Positions 32,954 to 46,700 are shown, counted from the first letter of the stretch. The stretch: DNA of 64,000 bases from RYN-230 sp963760405 (GCA_963760405.1 CAVXCV010000004.1:1054001-1118000); one strand, 5' to 3'. Notes: a model not told the origin generated them from the sequence alone. Made by a program: numbers and translations.

Positions 32954-33747
32954 TCCTGGCCAGCCGCCACGGGTACCTGGGCACGCTGCTGGTCGGCGCG
33001 GTCGGCGCCGCGGTGGTGCTGCTCTCGGTCCGGCAGGGCTGGGCCCGGGTGGTCACCATCGAGCCGCGCCCGCTGCCGGACACCGCAGTCACCGTGACCG
33101 GCCAGGACCTGGTGCCCGCGGCCGGGGCGCTCGGCCTCGCCGCGCTGGCGGGCCTGGCCGCCGTGCTGGCCACCCGGCGGCTCGCCCGGCGGCTGGTCGG
33201 GGTGGTGCTGGTGGCGTTCGGCGCGGGAATCGCCGCGGTCGTGGCCGGCCCGCTGACCGACGCCCAGGTCCGTGCGGCCGTTGTGACCAGCACCGCGCCT
33301 GGGCAGGGCGGGACAGCCGCGGGCGCCAGCACCGTGACCGGGTCGGGCGGCGGGGGTGGCGCGGGCGTCGCCGGAGTGAGCCTGGTCCGGCACGTCACCA
33401 TGGCGGGTGTGCCCTGGCGCTGGGCCGTGCTGCTCGGCGCCCTGCTGGTGCTGGCCGCAGGCCTGCTGGTGGCCTGGCAGGGCGCGGCCTGGCCGGTGAT
33501 GTCCAGCCGGTACGACCGCTCAGCGGCCGGGCCCGCCGAGCCAGCCGACCCCGCGGCGCTCTGGGAGTCGCTGAGCCAGGGCCTCGATCCGACGGTGCCA
33601 GCCCGGGGGGGCGACCCCCCGGAACCCCCCGCGAGTCGCCGGCTCGGAGGGGACACGCCTGCGGCGCGCCCCGCCTCGCCAGCGAGGCTGGCCCGGGGGG
33701 ACGACCCCCCGGAACCCCCCGCGGGCCGCCAGCGAGTTAGCCCGTGA
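32950..33747 (+). CDS. Trp-region conserved membrane protein (TIGR02234-like) with R1-encoded tail
   Basis: Member of the tryptophan biosynthesis-associated membrane family of unknown function. 265 residues, four helices: LGTLLVGAVGAAVVLLSV (about 10-27), ALGLAALAGLAAVLATRR (about 60-77), VGVVLVAFGAGIAAVVAG, and AVLLGALLVLAAGLLVAW. The conserved end LWESLSQGLDPT is reached near residue 216. The remaining roughly 49 residues (PARGGDPPEPPASR, then ARGDDPPEPPAGR) are encoded by two reversed R1 repeats. The repeats seem to have replaced the original 3' end without harming the membrane part. Its start overlaps hisI. Confidence 0.85.
   Translation: MILASRHGYLGTLLVGAVGAAVVLLSVRQGWARVVTIEPRPLPDTAVTVTGQDLVPAAGALGLAALAGLAAVLATRRLARRLVGVVLVAFGAGIAAVVAGPLTDAQVRAAVVTSTAPGQGGTAAGASTVTGSGGGGGAGVAGVSLVRHVTMAGVPWRWAVLLGALLVLAAGLLVAWQGAAWPVMSSRYDRSAAGPAEPADPAALWESLSQGLDPTVPARGGDPPEPPASRRLGGDTPAARPASPARLARGDDPPEPPAGRQRVSP
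33600..33730 (-). repeat. Two R1 repeats in reverse orientation at the 3' end of the Trp-region membrane gene
   Basis: Cores at 33603-33622 (CCGGGGGGGCGACCCCCCGG) and 33693-33712 (CCGGGGGGACGACCCCCCGG) are each followed by AACCCCCCGCG, the complement of the R1 CGCGGGGGGTT flank. The first copy includes the full arm GGAGGGGACACGCCT. They precede trpC by about 125 nt. Confidence 0.85.
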
Positions 33748-33855
33748 AAACGACCCCTGCTCGGCCGGCGGCCGGAGGCCGCCGCAGTCCGTGCGCAGCG
33801 GCCTCGCTACGATCAGGGCGCAAGGAATCCCGACCCGAGGGGACAGCGAAACCTC

Positions 33856-34665
33856 GTGAGCGTGCTCAACGAGATCCTTGATGGGGTGCGTACCGACCTC
33901 GCCGCCCGGCAGCAGGACGTCACCCTGGACCAGCTCAAGGACCGGGCTGGCCGGGCGCCGTCGCCCAAGGACCCGATGGCTGTGCTGAAGAGCGAGGACG
34001 TAGTCGTCATCGCCGAGGTCAAGCGAGCCAGCCCGTCCAAGGGGGCGATGGCGGCTATCGCCGACCCCGCCGCCTTGGCCACGGACTACGAGGCTGGTGG
34101 CGCCGCAGTGATCAGCGTGCTGACCGAGTCACGCCGGTTCGCTGGCAGCCTCGACGACCTGGCCGCTGTCCGGGCCGCGGTCGGCGTGCCGGTGCTGCGC
34201 AAGGACTTCATCGTCAGCTCCTACCAGCTCTGGGAGGCCCGGGCGTATGGCGCGGACATGGTGCTGCTGATCGTGGCCGCGCTGGAGCAGAACGCGCTCG
34301 TCTCGCTGGTGGAGCGGGCCGTGTCGATCGGCCTCGTCCCGCTGGTGGAGGTGCACGCCGACGAGGAACTGGACCGGGCCCTGGAGGCGGGCGCCAAGGT
34401 CATCGGGGTGAACGCCCGCGACCTGGCCACGCTGGAGGTGGACCGGGGCGTGTTCGCCCGGCTCGCCCCGCGCATCCCAGATGGGGTCGTGAAGATCGCC
34501 GAGTCGGGCATCCGCGGCCCACACGACCTGCTGGCCTACGCCGCGGCGGGCGCGGACGCGGTGCTCGTCGGGGAGAGCCTGGTTACCGGCAAGGACCCGC
34601 GGTCGGCCGTGGCCGACCTGGTGACCGCTGGCTCGCACCCGGCGCTGCGCGGGGACCGCGGATGA
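33856..34665 (+). CDS. trpC: TrpC, indole-3-glycerol-phosphate synthase
   Basis: Ring closure of CdRP to indole-3-glycerol phosphate. 269 residues, monofunctional TIM barrel. Catalytic residues are in VIAEVKRASPSKG, PVLRKDFIVSSYQL, LVEVHADEELDRAL, VIGVNARDLATLEV, and VKIAESGIRGPHDL. The GTG at 33856 has a GAGGGGACAGCG site. TACGAT at 33807-33812 could be a -10 element for a local promoter after the R1 repeats. The stop overlaps trpB as ATGA. Confidence 0.95.
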   Translation: MSVLNEILDGVRTDLAARQQDVTLDQLKDRAGRAPSPKDPMAVLKSEDVVVIAEVKRASPSKGAMAAIADPAALATDYEAGGAAVISVLTESRRFAGSLDDLAAVRAAVGVPVLRKDFIVSSYQLWEARAYGADMVLLIVAALEQNALVSLVERAVSIGLVPLVEVHADEELDRALEAGAKVIGVNARDLATLEVDRGVFARLAPRIPDGVVKIAESGIRGPHDLLAYAAAGADAVLVGESLVTGKDPRSAVADLVTAGSHPALRGDRG

Positions 34666-35921
34666 CCGGCGCGGCGGCCGCCACCCAGGGTGCGCCCCAG
34701 GCTGCGGTCGCACCCGGCCTGGTACCGGACGCCACCGGGCACTTCGGGCCCTACGGCGGGCGGTTCGCGCCAGAGGCGCTGATGTCCGCGCTCGGTGACC
34801 TGGCCCGGGACTATGACGCCGCCATGGCCGACCCGGCCTTCACCGGGGAACTGGACCGGCTGCTCCGCGGCTATGCCGGGCGGCCGACGCTGGTGACCGA
34901 GGTGCCGCGGTTCGCGGCCCGGGCCGGCGGCTGCCGGATCCTGCTCAAGCGCGAGGACCTGGCGCACACTGGCTCCCACAAGATCAACAACGTGCTGGGG
35001 CAGGCCCTGCTCACCAAGCGGATGGGCAAGACCCGGGTCATCGCCGAGACCGGCGCTGGCCAGCACGGGGTGGCCACCGCCACCGCCTGCGCGCTGCTCG
35101 GCCTGGACTGCGTGGTCTACATGGGCGAGGAGGACACCGAGCGGCAGGCGCTGAACGTGGCCCGGATGCAGATGCTCGGCGCGGAGGTAGTGGCGGTCAG
35201 GACCGGCAGCCGGACCCTCAAGGACGCCATCAACGAAGCCTTCCGCGACTGGGTGAGCACGGTCGAGACCAGCCACTACTGCATCGGCTCGGTGATGGGC
35301 CCGGACCCGTTCCCGCGGATGGTGCGTGATTTCCAGCGGATCATCGGAGTGGAGGCGCGGGAGCAGGTGCTGGCCATGACGGGCCAGCTGCCCGATGCCG
35401 TCATCGCCTGCGTGGGCGGCGGGTCCAACGCGATCGGCGCCTTCCATGCGTTCATCCCGGACGAGTCGGTCCGGCTGATCGGCTGTGAGGCGGGCGGCGA
35501 CGGGCCCGCCCCCGGACACAACGCGGCCACCCTGGTGGCCGGCTCCGCTGGCGTGATCCACGGCATGCGCACCTACCTGCTCCAGGACGCCGAAGGGCAG
35601 ACGCTGCCCACCCACTCCATCTCGGCCGGCCTGGACTACCCGGGGGTCGGCCCGGAGCACTCCTGGCTGCGCGACACTGGGCGGGCCAGCTACCGCGCCA
35701 TCTCCGACCAGCAGGCCATGGACGCCTTCTCCCTGCTCTGCCGGACCGAGGGCATCATCCCGGCGATCGAGTCGGCGCACGCCCTGGCCGGTGCGCTGCA
35801 GCTGGGCGGAGAGCTCGGCAGCGACGCACTGCTCCTGGTCAACCTGTCCGGCCGGGGCGACAAGGACGTGGACATCGCCGCCCGGTGGTTCGGGCACCTG
35901 GACGGGGGAACCGCCGGATGA
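34662..35921 (+). CDS. trpB: TrpB, tryptophan synthase beta chain
   Basis: PLP enzyme joining indole and serine. 419 residues. The start region has GHFGPYGGRFAPEALMSAL. The PLP lysine is in LAHTGSHKINNVLGQALL. AETGAGQHGVATATACALLG, the phosphate-binding loop CVGGGSNAIGAFHAF, and the EGIIPAIESAHAL stretch are all present. It overlaps trpC upstream and trpA downstream, so the three are translationally coupled. Confidence 0.96.
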   Translation: MTGAAAATQGAPQAAVAPGLVPDATGHFGPYGGRFAPEALMSALGDLARDYDAAMADPAFTGELDRLLRGYAGRPTLVTEVPRFAARAGGCRILLKREDLAHTGSHKINNVLGQALLTKRMGKTRVIAETGAGQHGVATATACALLGLDCVVYMGEEDTERQALNVARMQMLGAEVVAVRTGSRTLKDAINEAFRDWVSTVETSHYCIGSVMGPDPFPRMVRDFQRIIGVEAREQVLAMTGQLPDAVIACVGGGSNAIGAFHAFIPDESVRLIGCEAGGDGPAPGHNAATLVAGSAGVIHGMRTYLLQDAEGQTLPTHSISAGLDYPGVGPEHSWLRDTGRASYRAISDQQAMDAFSLLCRTEGIIPAIESAHALAGALQLGGELGSDALLLVNLSGRGDKDVDIAARWFGHLDGGTAG

Positions 35922-36857
35922 GCACTGGCGACGAAGAGCCGTCCCCCCGGGTCAGCACAGAATTTCCGTGGCCACAGGAGACGCCCCCGGAGGGGGTGTC
36001 TCGTGGGGCCATTGATCCTGGGGGGTCCGGGGGGTTGTCCCGGGTCGGCACCGCGTTCGGCAAGGCTGCCGCGGAGGGCCGGGCCGCGCTGGTCGGCTAC
36101 TTGCCCGCGGGCTTCCCGTCAGTGCCGGGCGCGATCACCGCGGCACGGGCCATCGCCGAATCCGGGGCCGACATCATCGAGATCGGCCTGCCGTACTCGG
36201 ATCCGCTGATGGACGGCCCGGTCATCCAGGAGGCCAGTTACCGCGCGCTGACCGGTGGGACCCGGATCGCCGACGTGCTGCACACGGTCGAGGCGGTCGC
36301 CGCCACCGGGGTGCCGGTGCTGGTCATGACGTACTGGAACCCGGTCAACCACTACGGCGTGCCCGCGTTCGCCCGGGACCTGGCCGCAGCGGGCGGGGCT
36401 GGCCTGATCACGCCGGACCTGCCCCCCGAGGAGGCGGGCCCGTGGCTGGACGCATCCGACGCCTGCGGCCTGGACCGGGTCTTCCTGGTGGCACCGAGTT
36501 CCTCGGCCGCGCGCATCGAGCGGATCACCGCCGACTGCCGCGGGTTCGTCTACGCGGCTTCGCTGATGGGCACGACCGGAGCCCGCGCGGCAGTCAGCGG
36601 GGACGCGGCCGGCCTGGTCAGCCGGATCAGGGAGGCCACCACGCTGCCGGTGGCCGTGGGCCTGGGCGTGCGAGATGGCCAGCAGGCCGCGGAGGTGGCT
36701 GGTTTCGCCGACGGGGTGATCGTCGGGTCCGCGTTCGTGCAGCGGCTGCTGGCCGCGCCGAACGCCCGGCTCCGGGGTGGACGCGGTCCGGGCGCTGGCG
36801 GCCGAGCTGGCCGCGGGTGTCCGCGCGGGCGCGCCGCGGCCCGTAACTAATTCGTAG
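35918..36857 (+). CDS. trpA: TrpA, tryptophan synthase alpha chain (3' frameshift, repeat-like N-terminus)
   Basis: Cleaves indole-3-glycerol phosphate and channels indole to TrpB. Catalytic Glu and Asp lie in IIEIGLPYSDPLMDGP; VFLVAPSSSAARIERI, VYAASLMGTTGAR and VAVGLGVRDGQQAAEVA follow. Two oddities. Residues 1-40 from the overlapping ATG at 35918 are encoded by degenerate R1-like DNA before LSRVGTAFGKAAAEGR; a TTG near 36036 could be an alternative start. Near 36765-36767 an extra C breaks the frame. As written the gene ends at 36850 with an Arg/Gly-rich tail. Removing one base restores SGVDAVRALAAELAAGVRAG, ending at 36857, about 312 residues. Confidence 0.92.
35940..36045 (+). repeat. 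Degenerate R1-like repeat in the trpA 5' region
   Basis: GCCCCCGGAGGGGGTGTCTC (about 35983-36002) and CTGGGGGGTCCGGGGGGTTG (about 36019-36038) share the GTGTCTC and GGGGGGTCCGGGGGG elements with R1, in a rearranged order. Related, but clearly diverged. Confidence 0.55.
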
Positions 36858-36977
36858 CTGGCCAGCCGCTAGACGTTTCCCGTGGGCAACTGGCGGGAAC
36901 AGGATGCTGGGCGAACCACGCGAAGCGGATGTTCCCTGCGAGTCAGGTGTTTCGCGAACCGCATGAAGCGGGGATGA

Positions 36978-37006
36978 TTGCACAAGTGGCGTAATCTCGA
37001 TGTAAC
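36978..37006 (+). promoter_or_regulatory. Predicted gltB promoter
   Basis: TTGCAC (36978-36983), 17-nt spacer, TGTAAC (37001-37006), in the 267-nt gap before gltB. Just upstream are two related CGCGAA/GAAGCGG-containing segments (about 36915-36930 and 36953-36972) that could bind a regulator. No gene is seen in this gap, where many actinobacteria carry lgt. Confidence 0.45.
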
Positions 37007-37124
37007 CTTCGAGCCGTAGCTCGAGGAGCCAGTCCGCGCCGCAATCTGCGGTGCTCATGGCAGGGCCAATGTCGTCCCGACCGCATGCGAGAACGCAAAT
37101 ACGGACGAGACGACAGGAGTGCGG

Positions 37125-41744
<4,620 letters not shown>

Positions 41745-41816
41745 GCCCAGCGGGGCCGATGGACCGGGCTGACCAGCCCGGCGCTTGACCGAATGAGCGG
41801 GAGAGGACAGGCACGG

Positions 41817-43301
<1,485 letters not shown>

Positions 43302-43404
43302 GCCCGCAGTCTTTCGCCGGGACCCGTGCCGCCTGAGGCTGGTGTGACGCCGGGCGGGTGCGATATGAGGCTGGTGTGACGCCGGGGCGGGCGCGCCCCT
43401 ACTT

Positions 43405-43444
43405 GTGTTCCCTTACCGTCACAGGAACGACGGTAAGGGAACAC
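43405..43444. repeat. 16-bp perfect inverted repeat downstream of gltD
   Basis: GTGTTCCCTTACCGTC (43405-43420) and GACGGTAAGGGAACAC (43429-43444) are exact complements around ACAGGAAC. It could terminate gltD transcription, although only TTT follows, or be a small dispersed palindrome. The 314-nt gap 43302-43615 also holds two copies of TGAGGCTGGTGTGACGCCGG (starting near 43334 and 43364); no gene is visible. Confidence 0.9.
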
Positions 43445-43615
43445 TTTCGAGCCGCGAAGATCATTTGCGGCGTGGGGGAGTCGCGGGCGGCGGAGTATTG
43501 CATCAGGGGACGACGTTTCGGGGCTGGTTGTCCACAACTGGGCGATGGAGGGGCAACTGTCCACCGATGGTTCCGGCGGCTGCCGTTCCGGTCGGCCTGG
43601 ATTCAGTATCGGGAT

Positions 43616-44545
43616 ATGACCGCTGCTGCCTGGGCCGCCCCGGGCCAGGATCCCGGGATGACGGTGCTGACCTGGGCCGTGGCCGTCGGGAAGCTCGGCG
43701 AATCAGCCGTTCGCTGGCGCGTGCGCAGCGGGCGCTGGCAGCGGCCCTGCCGTGGGGTGCTCATTACCCACTCCGGCCCGGTCAGCGATGACGAGGCACT
43801 CTGGGTCGCGGTACTGGCCGTGAGCGGCGGGGCCGTGCTGGGCGGCCTCACCGCCGCTCGCCTGGATGGCCTGGCCGGGTTCGAGGACCGGGTCATCCAC
43901 CTGCTGGTGCCCGCCTCCCGGGTGGTAAAGCTCGAGCTGGCAGGGGTGGCCGTGCACCGCTCGCGTCTGCTGCACGCCGCAGACGTGCATCCGGTGCGCC
44001 TGCCGCCACGCACCCGGATCGCCCGGTCCCTCCTGGACGCGGCCGCATGGTCCCGGTCAGACGCCCGGGCGCGGGCTGTCCTCGCCGCTGGTGTCCAGCA
44101 GCGGCTGGTCCGGCCGGGGGACCTCATGGCGGTCACGCAACGGTTCCCCGGGATCAAGCGGCACCGGCTCATCGTCAGCACGCTGGCGGACGTCGCTGGT
44201 GGTGCGCAGGCGCTGTCGGAACTGGACTTCTGCCAGCTGACCCGGCGCTTCGGGCTGCCGCGGCCGGACCGGCAGGTGATGCGGCTGGACGCAGCTGGGC
44301 GGCGGCGCTGGCTGGACGCCTACTGGGACGCGTCCCGGCTGGTGGTGGAGGTGGACGGGCTCTGGCATATGGAGGCGACGGCGTGGTGGGCGGATATGCG
44401 GCGGGACAACGAGCTGACGGTCAGCGGCCTGCGGGTGCTCCGGTTTCCCGCGTTCGCGGTCCGTGATCAGCCCGAGATGGTCGCAGCGCAGGTCAGGGCG
44501 GCGTTACGGATGACGGAAAGGGTGATGCCGGTGACCGTTCGGTGA
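43616..44545 (+). CDS. DUF559-domain protein (AbiEi-like/VSR-fold endonuclease-like)
   Basis: 309 residues of a common actinobacterial family. The N-terminal part resembles type IV toxin-antitoxin AbiEi-like proteins (VRSGRWQRPCRGVLITHSGP, then a LTAARLDGL helix). The C-terminal 80 residues (about 228-309) form a DUF559/VSR-like nuclease fold, with LDAYWDASRLVVEVDGLWH, RDNELTVSGLRVLRFPAF and QVRAAL. The acidic VEVDG core is present. The ATG at 43616 is the first start near homology. It sits where pyruvate kinase would be expected, and only the end of that gene remains downstream, so it probably arrived by insertion. Cellular function is unknown. Confidence 0.75.
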   Translation: MTAAAWAAPGQDPGMTVLTWAVAVGKLGESAVRWRVRSGRWQRPCRGVLITHSGPVSDDEALWVAVLAVSGGAVLGGLTAARLDGLAGFEDRVIHLLVPASRVVKLELAGVAVHRSRLLHAADVHPVRLPPRTRIARSLLDAAAWSRSDARARAVLAAGVQQRLVRPGDLMAVTQRFPGIKRHRLIVSTLADVAGGAQALSELDFCQLTRRFGLPRPDRQVMRLDAAGRRRWLDAYWDASRLVVEVDGLWHMEATAWWADMRRDNELTVSGLRVLRFPAFAVRDQPEMVAAQVRAALRMTERVMPVTVR

Positions 44546-44576
44546 ATCTTGCCGGGCAGGCCTCGGCAGCGCGGGC

Positions 44577-44829
44577 GCGGCGTTCAAGCCGCTGCCGAGC
44601 ACGCGCAGCCAGCTCACCCTGACCTGGGGCGTCGAAACGTTCATCGTGCCAGCTGCCCGGCATACCGACGCCATGGTGCGGCAGGTGGAGGAGGCGCTGC
44701 TGCAGATCGGATGGTGCGAGAAGGGAGACCGGGTGGTGATCGTGGCGGGCACGCCTCCGGGCACTCCCGGCAAGACCAACGCGCTGCGGGGTGCACTGCA
44801 TCGGCGACGCCGCGGGCCTGAGCGGGTGA
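44577..44829 (+). pseudogene. pyk: Pyruvate kinase C-terminal remnant
   Basis: About 80 codons match only the C-terminal domain of pyruvate kinase: STRSQLTLTWGVETFIVP, HTDAMVRQVEEALLQIG, KGDRVVIVAGTPPGTPGKTN. An extra G near 44788-44791 then shifts the frame; the corrected frame reads ALRVHCIGDAAG and ends at 44829. No catalytic domain lies upstream; the DUF559 gene ends 31 nt before. In related genomes pyk stands between gltD and pdtaR, so this is the ancestral site of a deleted gene. Whether another pyk exists elsewhere is unknown. Confidence 0.85.
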
Positions 44830-44868
44830 GCGGACGATTTCTGGTGTCCGGGATGGTTCCCGGGCTGG

Positions 44869-44942
44869 TGCCCCGGGTGGGATTCGAACCCACACTGCAT
44901 GGTTTTTGAGACCATGGACTCTGCCAGTTGGTCTACCGGGGC
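44869..44942 (-). tRNA. tRNA with anticodon CAA (tRNA-Leu, reads UUG), 74 nt
   Basis: On the minus strand the acceptor GCCCCGG pairs with CCGGGGC, and the discriminator base is A. The anticodon arm is ATGGT-CTCAAAA-ACCAT, giving anticodon CAA (complement of 44906-44908). The T arm is GTGGG-TTCGAAT-CCCAC. The D arm has a 3-bp stem with GG in the loop. The variable loop is only about 5 nt (GCAGT), although bacterial tRNA-Leu normally has a long variable arm. CCA is not encoded. It lies between the pyk remnant and pdtaR. Confidence 0.9.
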
Positions 44943-45012
44943 GCGGCCACCCGGCCAGCGAACGGCACCAGGTGCGGACGCTAATCTACCTGCTACCGGT
45001 ACGATCATCAGC

Positions 45013-45660
45013 GTGAGCCAGACCCCATTTCGCGTACTGATCGCCGAAGACGAGGCGCTGATCCGGCTTGACCTCAAGGAAATGCTCGAGGAGGAGGGCT
45101 ATTCCGTCGTTGGTGAGGCCGGTGACGGCCAGGCCGCCGTGGATCTTGCCGTCAAGCTTCACCCCGACCTGGTGATTCTCGACGTCAAGATGCCAGTCCT
45201 GGACGGGATCTCAGCGGCGGAGCAGATCGCGGCCGAGCGGATCTCCCCGGTTGTCATCCTTACCGCGTTCTCCCAGCGGGAACTCGTCGAGCGGGCACGC
45301 GACGCGGGTGCCATGGCGTACCTGGTCAAGCCGTTTACCAAGGCTGACCTGGTACCCGCGATCGAGATCGCCGTGATCCGCTTCCAGGAGATGTCAGCCC
45401 TGGAAGGCGAGGTCGGGACGCTCAAGGAGCGGCTCGAGGTGCGCAAGCTCCTGGACCGGGCCAAGGGCAAGCTCCAGGTCGAGCGGGAGATGTCCGAGCC
45501 GGAGGCCTTCCGGTGGATCCAGAAGACCTCGATGGACCAGCGGCTGGCGATGCGGGCCGTGGCCGAGCGGGTGCTGGACGGGACCATGGCCCCGGAGATC
45601 CCCGGCACCTCGGACGCTGACAAGAAGCCGGAAGCAGAGGGCACCGCCAAAGGCGCCTGA
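45013..45660 (+). CDS. pdtaR: PdtaR-type response regulator with ANTAR domain
   Basis: Two-component receiver joined to an RNA-binding ANTAR antitermination domain. 215 residues. Receiver: IAEDEALIRLDLKEMLEEEG, phospho-acceptor Asp in LVILDVKMPVLDG (about residue 57), Thr in VVILTAFSQREL, Lys in AYLVKPFTKADL (about 105). ANTAR helices cover about 130-195, with RKLLDRAKGKLQ and EAFRWIQKTSMDQRLAMRAV. The tail is charged. The GTG at 45013 lies 7 nt after a TACGAT (45000-45005) -10-like hexamer with no ribosome site, suggesting a leaderless mRNA. The cognate PdtaS kinase is not in the window. Confidence 0.93.
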   Translation: MSQTPFRVLIAEDEALIRLDLKEMLEEEGYSVVGEAGDGQAAVDLAVKLHPDLVILDVKMPVLDGISAAEQIAAERISPVVILTAFSQRELVERARDAGAMAYLVKPFTKADLVPAIEIAVIRFQEMSALEGEVGTLKERLEVRKLLDRAKGKLQVEREMSEPEAFRWIQKTSMDQRLAMRAVAERVLDGTMAPEIPGTSDADKKPEAEGTAKGA

Positions 45661-45675
45661 CAGGCCCCTCGGGGC

Positions 45676-45747
45676 GTGCCGAGAGGCGTGTTTCCTCTCA
45701 GCTGCTGACTCGCGGGGGGGGGGGTGGGGGGTCGTCCCTCCCGGCTA
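45676..45747 (+). repeat. Degenerate R1 repeat downstream of pdtaR
   Basis: GAGAGGCGTGTTTCCTCTCA, CTGACTCGCGGGG and GTGGGGGGTCGTCCCTCCCG reproduce the R1 order with a long G tract (about 45713-45724). The rest of the 327-nt gap (45748-45987) between pdtaR and the thioesterase has no supported gene. Confidence 0.75.
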
Positions 45748-45987
45748 GCACTGCTTTTCGCGGAGCCCGGGGAGCCTTTGGTGCCGTATCGCCCTTCCCC
45801 GGGACGACACGTTCTCTACTCGGCTACCCCGGGCTCGCCCCACCAAGGTAGCGAGGTGTCCCCGCGCCGCGCAAAGGGGGCGGCATTCCCTGGCCGGTTT
45901 GTGATAAACGTCCGGTCACGTGCGGTTTCCCTGTTCGGTACCTGCACAGGCGGTTCCGTCACCGGATAACTGCGGCCCGGGGCTGCG

Positions 45988-46524
45988 TCACCGGGCGGTG
46001 CCGTCGCTGCTACCCGGCACCCAGGCGCCGGCAGCCGGTCGCCCGGTACCCGGTCGCCCGAGTACCCGGTCGCCCGGTACCCGGTCGCCCGGTACCCGGT
46101 CGCCCGGTACCTGGTCGCGGAGCATGCAGGTCAGCCTCGACGTGCAGATCCGGCGTCCCTGCTCGTCGCGGATGACGATCTCGTATGTGGTCAGGGTCCG
46201 GCCACCGTGCACCTGGGTGGCGATCCCCGTGACGCGGCCTGACTTGGCGGCGCGGTGGTGCGTGGCGCTGATCTCCAGCCCGACCGCGAACCGGCCCGGG
46301 CCCGCGTGCAGCGCAGCGCCGAGGGAGCCGAGGGTCTCGGCCAGCACGCAGGAGGCGCCCCCGTGCAGCAGGCCGTACGCCTGGATGTTGCCGCTCACCG
46401 GCATGCTGCCGGTCACCCGCTGCGCGCTGGCCTCGGAGATGGTGATCCCCATTCGCTCGACCAGCGTGTCGTGGCTGCGTGCGACGAATTGGGCGATGAT
46501 CTGCTGCGTCCTGTCCTGATCCAC
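45988..46524 (-). CDS. Hotdog-fold PaaI-like thioesterase with repeat-encoded tail
   Basis: Acyl-CoA thioesterase of the PaaI/YdiI-like hotdog family; substrate unknown. 178 residues. The fold core is GITISEASAQRVTGSMPVSG, LLHGGASCVLAETLGSLGAA, VGLEISATHHRAAKSGRVTG and YEIVIRDEQGRRICTSRLTC. After MLRDQ the last 40 residues are DRVPG repeats encoded by a 15-bp tandem array. The GTG at 46524 has a GGAGG site; an ATG at 46557 in frame is poorer. It is often encoded near polA in actinobacteria. Confidence 0.85.
   Translation of the reverse strand: MDQDRTQQIIAQFVARSHDTLVERMGITISEASAQRVTGSMPVSGNIQAYGLLHGGASCVLAETLGSLGAALHAGPGRFAVGLEISATHHRAAKSGRVTGIATQVHGGRTLTTYEIVIRDEQGRRICTSRLTCMLRDQVPGDRVPGDRVPGDRVLGRPGTGRPAAGAWVPGSSDGTAR
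46035..46115 (-). repeat. 15-bp tandem repeat at the 3' end of the thioesterase gene
   Basis: About five units of GGTACCGGGCGACCG (minus-strand reading; one unit has CTCGGGC), in frame, encoding VPGDR. Near-identical copies imply recent expansion. Confidence 0.85.
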
Positions 46525-46700
46525 CCGCGCCTCCGAGTCCCTGATGGGTGGCGGCATGCCTGCTGGGGCTGCTGCGCCGTACCGGAAGCCTAGGCACTCC
46601 TGCCCGCCTGCCCGTAGCCAGCCCAGTAGCCAGCCCGGCGGCGAGGCGGCGCCAGCGCCAGGAACCGGCGCCCCGCACCGGGCCGCCGGCGCGCCCGGGC

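Noticed and set aside
45724..45969. 81-codon frame after pdtaR
   Set aside because: It starts inside the degenerate R1 G-tract, has no ribosome site and no recognisable protein features.
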